Of a DNA stretch of 6,115 nucleotides, positions 1 to 5,622 are shown in pieces. Where the stretch lies: NCBI GenBank assembly GCA_964549475.1, contig CAZJXH010000227.1, forward strand, positions 1-6,115. Direction: 5' to 3'. The position numbers and the translations under genes are program-made. Every line of letters begins with the position of its first letter. The stretch's first letter is position 1. The notes below the pieces were generated by a model. That model was not told the DNA's origin. It saw only the letters and a list, made by a program, of their open reading frames with translations, and did no database searches. The stretch comes from JBBQKF01 sp964549475 (lineage in GTDB: Bacteria > Bacillota > Clostridia > Saccharofermentanales > UBA5734).

Positions 1-410
1 TCCGTTGCAGCCGTATGATTCGACAATGCGCGGCAGGCTTTGAAAAACTGGGGTTCATCGATCGGCGATGTCACGTTGGGCTCGATGCCTCCCAGGGTAC
101 GGACATACGCGGTTCCGAGCCAGCTTGCCAGATCAATGCTGGAGAAACCTTCGATCATGGTTTGCTGAATGGAAAGCGCGTTTTTAAGGCTGCAGGAAGA
201 CGATATGCAGGGAATTTCGATGTGCAGCAGATCCAGTTTTTTCTTAGTATTCTCTATTTCATTCTCTAAAAATGGTTTTGCCTTGTAGGAGCTGATTTCG
301 CCGCCGAGCCCTCGCAGCTCAATGCCGTCGAATCCGATATCCTTGGCCATTGAATAAATGTCTTCCCAGGTCCATTCCGGACAGCCCAATGTTGAAAATG
401 CAATTTTCAT
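1..410 (-). CDS. Sugar phosphate isomerase/epimerase-like TIM-barrel protein (N-terminal part, cut by window edge)
   Basis: The minus-strand frame is open from an ATG at 408-410 to the window edge, giving 136 complete codons; the family is usually about 260-290 residues, so roughly half is present. The start reads MKIAFSTLGCPEWTWEDI, followed by GFDGIELRGLGGE at about residues 26-38. This is the typical first beta strand and first 'G-[FY]-D-G-[IV]-E-[LI]-R' beta-alpha unit of the AP-endonuclease-2/xylose-isomerase-like superfamily (IolE/YcjR-like sugar isomerases and epimerases). The substrate cannot be told from this half, and the metal-ligand residues of the C-terminal half lie outside the window. 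A GGGGTG element just upstream is only a modest Shine-Dalgarno match. The gene sits behind a terminator and has its own promoter, so it is a separate transcription unit from sepF. Family assignment is fairly secure; the specific reaction is unknown. Confidence 0.85.
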   Translation of the reverse strand, partial: MKIAFSTLGCPEWTWEDIYSMAKDIGFDGIELRGLGGEISSYKAKPFLENEIENTKKKLDLLHIEIPCISSSCSLKNALSIQQTMIEGFSSIDLASWLGTAYVRTLGGIEPNVTSPIDEPQFFKACRALSNHTAAT

Positions 411-481
411 AAAACACCCCGCATAAAATTTTTAGAAAAATTAAAATGAAATAATCCACGAATTTTTACATATTTGGATTC

Positions 482-510
482 ATTATACAGCAAATTCGCT
501 TTTTTGGCGA
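482..510 (-). promoter_or_regulatory. Putative sigma-A promoter of the sugar isomerase-like gene
   Basis: On the minus strand a perfect TATAAT lies at 482-487. A 4/6 match to the -35 consensus (TCGCCA) lies at 505-510, with a 17-nt spacer. The predicted transcript starts about 65-70 nt before the ATG at 410. The promoter begins right after the sepF terminator, the expected place for a new unit. A short inverted repeat (TTCGC/GCGAA, 495-499 and 507-511) lies between and over the two boxes and could be an operator, but five base pairs is weak evidence. Confidence 0.55.
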
Positions 511-512
511 AA

Positions 513-550
513 TAAAAAAGCTGTTTCAATGAAAAACATCTTGAAACAGC
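513..550 (-). terminator. Intrinsic terminator after sepF
   Basis: On the minus strand a perfect 10-bp stem GCTGTTTCAA/TTGAAACAGC (541-550 with 520-529) encloses an 11-nt loop. It is followed directly by six T residues (519-514) and then more T-rich sequence. It begins about 50 nt after the sepF stop codon. On the plus strand the stem is not followed by a T run, so it acts in the minus direction only. Confidence 0.9.
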
Positions 551-600
551 CATAAATATAAACGAAACAATACTTTTTGTGTGATCGGTTCCTGAGAGTC

Positions 601-1077
601 CTACCTGCTGGCATACATCGGCTGCTGCTTGAGATATTCCATTCCGATTGGGCTGTTCTCATCCATCAGGGAGATATTTCGCGGTACAGTCACAAAAATC
701 AACGGCGATACTTTATGGACTTGTCCGTCTATAGCATAAGCCGCACCGGTGATAAAATCCATGACCCTCTGCGCGATTTTCTGATCAATCTTCTCATAGT
801 TGCAAATAACGGTTCTTCCTGCTCTTAAATGATTGCAGACTTCCTGTGCGGATTCGATGCAGGAGGGTTGAATGATGACCACTTGCTGTGCGGCGGAAAC
901 CGGCTTTGCAAAATCCACAACTTTGGATTGTCTGCGGAACAAGCTGGATTTCATGTCGCCTGGAACCTGAATCTCCTGGGTTGTCTCCTCTACATCTTCA
1001 TATTCATTTTCTTCGTATTCATCTTCTGAATCGAATCCTCTGAACTTATCCAGCAAATTAGTAAAAAATGCAGCCAT
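601..1077 (-). CDS. sepF: Cell division protein SepF
   Basis: SepF is a cytoplasmic membrane-associated protein that binds the FtsZ C-terminus, tethers FtsZ filaments to the membrane and supports septum formation in Firmicutes, Actinobacteria and others. The 158-residue product has the expected layout. A short amphipathic N-terminal helix (MAAFFTNLLDKFRGF, 1-15) probably binds the membrane. A very acidic Glu/Asp/Tyr-rich linker follows (about 16-36). The SepF (DUF552) domain spans about 65-136, with AQRVMDFITGAAYAIDG at 102-118 and LIFVTVPRNI at 126-135. About 22 residues follow the domain. The ATG is preceded by GGAGG at 1086-1090 with 8 nt spacing. It lies downstream of yggS, the same order as ylmE-ylmF in Bacillus, but with a 194-bp gap and a possible promoter. 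Unlike the usual cluster, a terminator follows in place of ylmG. Confidence 0.95.
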   Translation of the reverse strand: MAAFFTNLLDKFRGFDSEDEYEENEYEDVEETTQEIQVPGDMKSSLFRRQSKVVDFAKPVSAAQQVVIIQPSCIESAQEVCNHLRAGRTVICNYEKIDQKIAQRVMDFITGAAYAIDGQVHKVSPLIFVTVPRNISLMDENSPIGMEYLKQQPMYASR

Positions 1078-1166
1078 TTTTATATCCTCCGTTTTAAATG
1101 TTTGATTATTGTCTGATGACCATTATCGTTCTTTATCTTTCGCATTTGATATTCATCGACGTGTTG

Positions 1167-1172
1167 ATTATA
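1167..1172 (-). promoter_or_regulatory. Possible -10 box of a sepF promoter
   Basis: The 194-bp gap between yggS and sepF (1078-1271) holds a perfect minus-strand TATAAT, about 90 nt before the sepF start. No good -35 box lies at the normal distance (the best hexamer at 17-nt spacing matches only 2/6), so this is a weak call. I see no terminator after yggS in this gap, so sepF may also be reached by read-through from the upstream operon. An imperfect inverted repeat (GCTTCC/GGAAAGC on the minus strand, about 1178-1200) lies just upstream but has no T tract. Confidence 0.3.
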
Positions 1173-1271
1173 CCGCGCTTTCCATGAAAAAACAGGAAGC
1201 GGGCCAATAAGTAAGATGCTTGTAATTATTCTGAAACATAACTATTCCATATGACATCCGCATGTAATCTT

Positions 1272-1985
1272 CTATTCGATGGTCGTGTTTCTTGTTCCGA
1301 AAATAGCGGTTCCGATTCGCAGGTGTGTCGCTCCGTATCGGATTGCAATGGGATAATCGTTGCTCATTCCCATGGATAGAATGCAGAAAGATTCGTCTTT
1401 CACTTTATCTTTCATTTTCTGAAACAATTCCTGTGCTTCAGAAAACACGGCATTAAGGATTTTCTCATCCTGGGTGAAGGGCGCCATGGTCATGATCCCC
1501 TGAAGATGGATTCCTTGATAATCCGAAATGCGGTCCAGGATCTCATGAATCTCTTCCGGATCAAATCCGTGCTTTGTCTCTTCTTGTGAAATATTGAGCT
1601 GGAGCAGGATCGGGCTTTGAATACCTTTCTCCAATGCACACTTGGAAATCTCCGCCAGCAGTTCCGGCGTGTCGACCGAGTGGATAAGCCGGGTTTTTCC
1701 CACCACCTGTTTGACTTTTTTTCGCTGGAGTGTACCAATCAGATGCCAATTGGGATATAAGTTCATCGCTTCCAGTATTTCGCGCTTTTCGATCAGTTCC
1801 TGAACACGGTTTTCGCCGAGGTCGGCAAGTCCCGCTCTCACAGCTTCTTCTGCCGCCTGTGCGGGGAAAAATTTTGAAACACCGATCAAAGTGATCTCCC
1901 CCGGGTCCCGATGGCTGTTCAACGCATGGGTATGGATTTTCTCCTGGATGCGCATGATATTCTGCGCAATAGAATTATCGTTCAA
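1272..1985 (-). CDS. yggS: YggS/PLPBP family pyridoxal phosphate homeostasis protein
   Basis: This family binds PLP on a single-domain TIM barrel resembling alanine racemase, has no known catalytic activity, and keeps PLP and amino/keto-acid pools balanced. The 237-residue product is close to the usual length of about 230. Family signatures seen: LIGVSKFF (33-40) with K38 as the expected PLP Schiff-base lysine, GENRVQE (57-63), NWHLIGTLQRKK (79-90), HSVD (102-105), and near the C-terminus SMGMSNDYPIAI followed by RYGATHLRIGTAIFG, the phosphate-binding end of the barrel. The start is a TTG at 1983-1985, chosen because AAGGAGG lies 9 nt upstream and no in-frame ATG fits better. It is the last gene of the operon that begins with the ACT protein and also holds a PLP-dependent lyase, and it precedes sepF as ylmE does in Bacillus. 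Confidence 0.95.
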   Translation of the reverse strand: MNDNSIAQNIMRIQEKIHTHALNSHRDPGEITLIGVSKFFPAQAAEEAVRAGLADLGENRVQELIEKREILEAMNLYPNWHLIGTLQRKKVKQVVGKTRLIHSVDTPELLAEISKCALEKGIQSPILLQLNISQEETKHGFDPEEIHEILDRISDYQGIHLQGIMTMAPFTQDEKILNAVFSEAQELFQKMKDKVKDESFCILSMGMSNDYPIAIRYGATHLRIGTAIFGTRNTTIE

Positions 1986-1994
1986 AGCAAAAAT

Positions 1995-2001
1995 CCTCCT
2001 T
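1995..2001 (-). promoter_or_regulatory. Ribosome binding site fixing the TTG start of yggS
   Basis: The minus strand reads AAGGAGG here, a perfect Shine-Dalgarno core, 9 nt before the TTG at 1983-1985. This decides the non-ATG start. Confidence 0.8.
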
Positions 2002-2020
2002 AAAGAATCATTTTTATTTT

Positions 2021-2032
2021 CATCGGCCGATG
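2021..2032. repeat. Perfect 12-bp palindrome between the HlyD-like gene and yggS
   Basis: The sequence catcggccgatg is a perfect inverted repeat with no loop, in the 89-bp gap between the HlyD-like stop (2075) and the yggS ribosome binding site. On the minus strand it is followed by AAAATAAAAATG rather than a T run, so it is not an intrinsic terminator. It could be a dimeric protein binding site or a small RNA fold, or chance. Confidence 0.4.
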
Positions 2033-2074
2033 CATATCCCTTTCTTTCAAAATACCGGAGGTCGAAAGCCCGGC

Positions 2075-3622
2075 CTATTCAGCCGCCGCCCCGATGTTCT
2101 CCCCTTCCGCCACCGATTCCGGATTCTTCACCAGATATCCATTGAGTTCGGGAGTATAGGTCTGATCCTTCACCCCTTCAACAATGGCATCTTCCCGATC
2201 ATAATCGATGATGCTGATCTTTGTTTTTCTTGTGTACCCTTTGGATACAATCATGATTTCTCCTGTTTTCTTTTCTTTGTCAAATCCGATAATGGAGGAA
2301 ACCGGGATCTTCAATCCTTTAAAGCTGCTTGTCGTGATGCTGGCCTGGATGGTTCTCCGGTCCGAAAAGCGATCCAGCTGCCGGTCTGTCTGGAAAATAA
2401 CAAACAGGCCGTCTCCCGCTGTGATGGAACTGATCACTTTGCAATTTTCGATCATCGTGCCGTCCAGAGTGCTTTTAATAGTATGGACACTGTTCGCGGT
2501 AAAAGACTCTGGTTTGGCACCGGGCAGCAGGAAAGCGACGCACTGGTATATGCCGCTTGTGATCCGTACGACCGGTTCGTCTTTCTTCACGATTTCTCCG
2601 GTTGTGGTATGCCCTTTGATCACTTTAATATATTCATTGTACTGTTCCACCGTCAATAATGGAGCATCCTTGATAATCAATTTTTCCTCGAGTCCATCAA
2701 TATTATAGGACACGATTCCGGGCGCTTTACTGACAATCTTTCCGGAGAGGAGCCCGAGTTTTTTTTCTAGATTCTCTTTTTGGAGTTTCAGTTCGTTTAA
2801 TCTTGAATCATTGAAATCAATCGATAAAAGTCTTGTATCCCGGCGTTCCAGAAGCACCGCAATGGATGTCTCATAGGAATTCATGTTCAGAAGGGATCCT
2901 TGGATGCTGTCTTCCCGGATCAGATCGACCAGTTCCGCGATTTCCTTGTCTGCTTCCTCGTAGATCACACGGGCACCCGGACCTTTGCCCTGGTTGATCA
3001 GGTCTCTTTGCAAATCCGATATCTGCTGCTCGCAGTTTTTAAGTGCGGTCAAGGATGCCTCCTCTCCCTGGCCGATGATCATTGCGATATTCTGCCCGAA
3101 AGATACCCGGTTTCCTTCCTCGACAAGCGGTTTGACCGTTCCGGCCGCGGAAGCTTTCATGAGGGTCTCGTCGCGGATCAGAAGGCCGGTCGATCCGACA
3201 GTATGCTCCAGCACACCGTTTTTAAGGAACATGAATTCGGGTTTAGGTGCGGTTTGCTGCATGATCTGGAGAATGATAAAAACGGTGAAAATCATAATCA
3301 CCAGAACAAAAACAGTCATGGTGACGGACCGTGACCGCGCTTTCCGCTTTTCGACCGCCCGAAGCTTCGCATCTCGCCGCATCATCATTTCCCGCTGGTC
3401 TTCCGGTGAATTTCCATTCAATTCCCGGTTGATGCTTTTTTTATCCGGTTTGTGTTTAAATAGAACCGCAGACTTCGTCCGGGTTGTTTGGCCGGATCGG
3501 CTGACACTGCCGGTCGGGCCGGCCATTGTGGATTTATTCAATGGATTCGATTTATTTGAAATATCCGATGAATTAGATAAATTCGATGCATTGGTCCTAT
3601 TTGTCTGATTTTGCTTTTTCAT
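2075..3622 (-). CDS. HlyD-like membrane fusion protein with an Asn-repeat N-terminal tail
   Basis: The 515-residue product is a single-pass membrane protein. A low-complexity Asn/Ser/Thr tail (4-31) is followed by a charged basic stretch (about 56-99, ending KRKARSRS). One hydrophobic segment lies at about 101-121 (VFVLVIMIFTVFIILQI), so the N-terminus should be cytoplasmic and the rest outside. After it comes the HlyD/RND-adaptor pattern: a biotinyl-lipoyl-like half motif (about 157-184, ASAAGTVKPLVEEGNRVSFG), a helical coiled-coil region (about 190-292), the returning half motif (about 293-315, SGKIVSKAPGIVSY), then a beta-rich C-terminal region. Such adaptors normally link a transporter to an envelope partner, yet no transporter gene is adjacent. 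The ATG overlaps the stop of the upstream lyase gene as ATGA, implying translational coupling; only a weak GGGGA lies upstream. The architecture is clear, but the role is unknown. The position before yggS-sepF hints at an envelope or division role, which is inference. Confidence 0.8.
   Translation of the reverse strand: MKKQNQTNRTNASNLSNSSDISNKSNPLNKSTMAGPTGSVSRSGQTTRTKSAVLFKHKPDKKSINRELNGNSPEDQREMMMRRDAKLRAVEKRKARSRSVTMTVFVLVIMIFTVFIILQIMQQTAPKPEFMFLKNGVLEHTVGSTGLLIRDETLMKASAAGTVKPLVEEGNRVSFGQNIAMIIGQGEEASLTALKNCEQQISDLQRDLINQGKGPGARVIYEEADKEIAELVDLIREDSIQGSLLNMNSYETSIAVLLERRDTRLLSIDFNDSRLNELKLQKENLEKKLGLLSGKIVSKAPGIVSYNIDGLEEKLIIKDAPLLTVEQYNEYIKVIKGHTTTGEIVKKDEPVVRITSGIYQCVAFLLPGAKPESFTANSVHTIKSTLDGTMIENCKVISSITAGDGLFVIFQTDRQLDRFSDRRTIQASITTSSFKGLKIPVSSIIGFDKEKKTGEIMIVSKGYTRKTKISIIDYDREDAIVEGVKDQTYTPELNGYLVKNPESVAEGENIGAAAE
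3533..3613 (-). repeat. Nine tandem degenerate 9-bp units encoding [N/D]-x-[S/T] tripeptides
   Basis: Codons 4-30 of the HlyD-like gene fall into nine consecutive 9-nt units of the form (codon)(AAT)(codon). Asn occurs at residues 5, 8, 11, 14, 17, 23, 26 and 29, and residue 20 is Asp (GAT, one base from AAT). All eight Asn codons are AAT, and the codon before them is often TCG, TCT or TCA. Read as tripeptides from residue 5 the series is NQT, NRT, NAS, NLS, NSS, DIS, NKS, NPL, NKS. This looks like a diverged minisatellite that stayed in frame. Confidence 0.85.
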
Positions 3623-4890
3623 TGGCAGTTCCCCATGCTGGAAGCGGCAATCATGGATGCATACTTCACATGTTCGAAAACAAGACCCCCTTGCATATAG
3701 GCGATATACGGAGGTTTCATCGGTGCGTCGCAGCTCAGTTCGATCGATGCGCCTTGGATAAAAGCGCCTGCGGCCATAATAACCGGATGATCATATCCGG
3801 GCATGTTCCAGGGTTCCGGTTTGACAAAGGAATCCACCGGAGAAGATGCCTGAACGCTTTGACAGAATTGTACCAATGGCTCCGGTGCGTTGAATATCAA
3901 GGTCTGAACAATATCCCCGCGGGGATCCGCCGCTTTCGGGTTTGCATCAAAACCGGTCCGATGGAATAATTCTGCGGCAAATACCGCCCCTTTGAGCGCT
4001 TCCGCAACAACATGGGGCGCCAGAAAAAGTCCTTGGGCGATTATTCGGTTGAAACCAAGCGTCGGCCCGACATGGGCCCCGACGCCAGGTGCGGTAAGCC
4101 GGGAAGCGGCCTTTTCGATCAAGTCCGCTCTTCCAACAAGGTACCCGCCCGACGGGCAGATTCCGCCGCCCGGATTCTTGATAAGGGAACCGGCACACAG
4201 GTCCGCTCCAACATGGCAGGGTTCACGTGGCTCTACAAACTCTCCATAACAATTGTCTACCAGGATGACCGCATCGCTCCCTGACGCCCGCACCACGCGG
4301 ACGATTTTCTCGATATCCGAAATAAGAAGCGCGTTCCTGCCGGTGTATCCTTTCGATTTTTGAATAAAGACCATTTTAATTTTTTTGTCCAACGCCAGAC
4401 GAATGGCGTCATAATTAATCGTTCCGTCGGTGTCAAAATCGATTTGCTTGTATTCCACTCCGAATTCCATCAGGGAGCCGATTCCGGTATTCCCTTTCAT
4501 TCCAATGGTCTGCATCAGGGTGTCGTAAGGCTGTCCTGTGACCGATAGCAGCGTGTCTCCGGGTCTTAAGACACCGAACATCGCCATGGCGATGGCTTGT
4601 GTGCCACAGGATATCTGAGCTCTGACAAAAGCCGCTTCTCCTCCAAAAAGAATGGCATACGCCTGCTCGATCCGTTCTCTGCCGGCATCATCATACCCAT
4701 ACCCGGTGGTTCCGCCGAAATGGCTGTCTGAGAGCCGTACTTCCTGCAGTGCCGACAGCACTCTCATCTGATTCAATTCCCGGATCGATTCGATTCTCTT
4801 GAAAACCGGTTCAACCGCAGTCATCGCTTCTTTCGACAAGGTCATCACCTGTTCTGTTATTCCTTTTGTTCTGTAAAACGCTTCAATCAT
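3619..4890 (-). CDS. Methionine gamma-lyase family PLP enzyme (YnbB / 'aluminum resistance protein' family)
   Basis: This is a fold-type I PLP enzyme of the Met_gamma_lyase family, annotated by homology as a methionine gamma-lyase or cystathionine beta-lyase-like enzyme; its true substrate is not settled. Numbering from the alternative TTG at 4891-4893 (424 residues), motifs seen are DSHFGGTTGYGYDD (56-69), SCGTQA (95-100) for the cofactor phosphate loop, VDNCYGEFVEP (212-222) with D213 expected at the pyridine nitrogen, and SLIKNPGGG (236-244) with K239 as the Schiff-base lysine, followed by SGGYLVG (248-254). Two starts are possible: ATG at 4888-4890, sharing one base with the upstream TGA (TGATG, 423 residues), or TTG three bases earlier. 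AAAGGAAG lies 13 nt before the ATG and 10 nt before the TTG; I favour the ATG. Full length with all key residues, so probably active. It overlaps both neighbouring genes and shares the operon with the PLP carrier YggS. Confidence 0.92.
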   Translation of the reverse strand: MIEAFYRTKGITEQVMTLSKEAMTAVEPVFKRIESIRELNQMRVLSALQEVRLSDSHFGGTTGYGYDDAGRERIEQAYAILFGGEAAFVRAQISCGTQAIAMAMFGVLRPGDTLLSVTGQPYDTLMQTIGMKGNTGIGSLMEFGVEYKQIDFDTDGTINYDAIRLALDKKIKMVFIQKSKGYTGRNALLISDIEKIVRVVRASGSDAVILVDNCYGEFVEPREPCHVGADLCAGSLIKNPGGGICPSGGYLVGRADLIEKAASRLTAPGVGAHVGPTLGFNRIIAQGLFLAPHVVAEALKGAVFAAELFHRTGFDANPKAADPRGDIVQTLIFNAPEPLVQFCQSVQASSPVDSFVKPEPWNMPGYDHPVIMAAGAFIQGASIELSCDAPMKPPYIAYMQGGLVFEHVKYASMIAASSMGNCQ

Positions 4891-5321
4891 CAAAGTCCGT
4901 AAACTTCCTTTGCTTTAACAATACGGATTCCAGCCTTTGTCAATGCGTCGACCGCTTCGGAAGGATTCTCCACCCGGATGACAACAACCGCGTCCGAGGA
5001 AGCCCTGCCGACAAAAGCATACAGATATTCAAGAGATATCTTGTTCGTGCTCAAGACCTCCAGTGCATGATCCAGCGTACCCGGGACATCGGCGATGGTG
5101 ATGGCGATGACATTAGTAGAGCTCACGGTAAACCCTGAATCAGCAAGAATCTTTAATGCATGATCGGGTTTGTCGACAATCATTCGCAAAATCCCGTATT
5201 CTGCCGTATCGGCGATATACAATGCCCGGATATCGATTTTATTCGCACTAAGCGTCTTTGTTACCTCTGCAAGTCTCCCAGATTTATTTTCTAAGAATAC
5301 AGATATTTGTTTTACTAACAT
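4890..5321 (-). CDS. Tandem ACT-domain protein, probable amino-acid sensor
   Basis: The 143-residue product consists of two ACT domains with no catalytic domain. The first is about 3-66, with the ligand-loop motif ENKSGRLAEVTKTLSANKID at 11-30. The second is about 71-140, with IADVPGTLDHALEVLSTNKI at 76-95. Free-standing ACT pairs of this kind (COG4747 type) bind small ligands, mostly amino acids. In anaerobes they are often found beside indolepyruvate oxidoreductase and phenylacetate-CoA ligase genes, suggesting sensing of aromatic or branched amino acids. The ATG at 5319-5321 has AGGAGG about 6 nt upstream. It is the first gene of the operon and overlaps the next gene at its stop codon. The iorB gene lies upstream but is separated by a terminator and a promoter. 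Domain call is firm; the ligand is unknown. Confidence 0.9.
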   Translation of the reverse strand: MLVKQISVFLENKSGRLAEVTKTLSANKIDIRALYIADTAEYGILRMIVDKPDHALKILADSGFTVSSTNVIAITIADVPGTLDHALEVLSTNKISLEYLYAFVGRASSDAVVVIRVENPSEAVDALTKAGIRIVKAKEVYGL

Positions 5322-5364
5322 AAGTCCCTCCTAGTATAATAATTCGCCGTACCCGGTCTGGCAT

Positions 5365-5382
5365 GATCGGATCGGATCGGAT
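5365..5382. repeat. Short GATCG tandem repeat in the ACT operon leader
   Basis: The plus strand reads gatcg three times in a row followed by gat (period 5, about 3.6 copies), then tgatc. It lies in the predicted 5' untranslated leader, about 45-60 nt before the ACT start codon. It is too short to assign a role; each GATC is itself palindromic. Confidence 0.5.
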
Positions 5383-5429
5383 TGATCTTCCTGTCCTATA
5401 ATAACAATTGCAACCAGCCGCCTGTTTCT

Positions 5430-5460
5430 ATTATAACAAATAACTTTCCTGCTGTGGCAA
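5430..5460 (-). promoter_or_regulatory. Promoter of the ACT-lyase-HlyD-yggS operon
   Basis: On the minus strand TGTTATAAT gives a perfect extended -10 (TATAAT at 5430-5435, TG one base upstream). TTGCCA at 5455-5460 is a 5/6 match to the -35 consensus. The spacer is 19 nt, longer than the ideal 17, which the extended -10 could offset. Transcription should start near 5423, leaving a leader of about 100 nt. It lies between the iorB terminator and the ACT gene, as expected. Confidence 0.65.
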
Positions 5461-5514
5461 TATTTTATCGGCAATCACAAAGATAATATTCTATTTTCTT
5501 TCTACTGCGGACAG

Positions 5515-5551
5515 AAAAAGCCTCCAATCCCTATACCGGTTGGAAGCCTTT
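5515..5551 (-). terminator. Intrinsic terminator after iorB
   Basis: On the minus strand GGCTTCCAA-CC (5548-5538) pairs with GGATTGGAGGC (5530-5520) around a 7-nt loop (5537-5531). The stem has one bulged A and one G-T wobble. It is followed by TTTTT (5519-5515), and an AAA precedes the left arm. It lies about 70 nt after the iorB stop, separating iorB from the ACT operon. Confidence 0.85.
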
Positions 5552-5622
5552 CTGCATCCGCCCTTAAAAGGCGGGGTATTGACAGAAATTGTTTACAGCG
5601 GATTCATTTCTTGTTTTGTTCA

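Larger units (their letters stand above)
5322..5622. other. Intergenic region between iorB and the ACT operon
   Basis: This 301-bp gap holds no gene that I can support. In minus-strand order it contains a small GC-rich hairpin (5558-5574, CCGCC/GGCGG arms), the iorB terminator (5515-5551), an AT-rich stretch, the ACT operon promoter (5430-5460), a leader with a short GATCG repeat (5365-5382), and the ACT ribosome binding site. The leader of about 100 nt has a possible long-range GGCTGG/CCAGACC pairing but no recognisable riboswitch or T-box core. Confidence 0.6.

Noticed and set aside
15..269. Plus-strand open frame
   Set aside because: It is the reverse shadow of the sugar isomerase-like gene, which has a recognisable family motif and its own promoter.
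1178..1200. Imperfect inverted repeat between yggS and sepF considered as a terminator
   Set aside because: The stem is short with a bulge, and no T run follows it on the minus strand, so it does not support termination after yggS.
2208..3608. Several long plus-strand open frames (for example 2208-2708, 2900-3334, 2985-3608)
   Set aside because: All lie antisense to the HlyD-like gene, lack good ribosome binding sites and show no family resemblance. The minus-strand frame has clear architecture and operon overlap.
3586..4548. Plus-strand frames opposite the lyase gene
   Set aside because: The minus-strand product carries all PLP-enzyme motifs, so these are shadows.
5397..5402. Plus-strand TATAAT (another at 5335-5340)
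   Set aside because: No plus-strand gene lies downstream and no matching -35 is evident; AT-rich intergenic DNA gives such hexamers by chance.
5322..5423. T-box or amino-acid riboswitch in the ACT operon leader
   Set aside because: The leader is only about 100 nt, has no T-box sequence or terminator/antiterminator pair, and matches no riboswitch core that I know.
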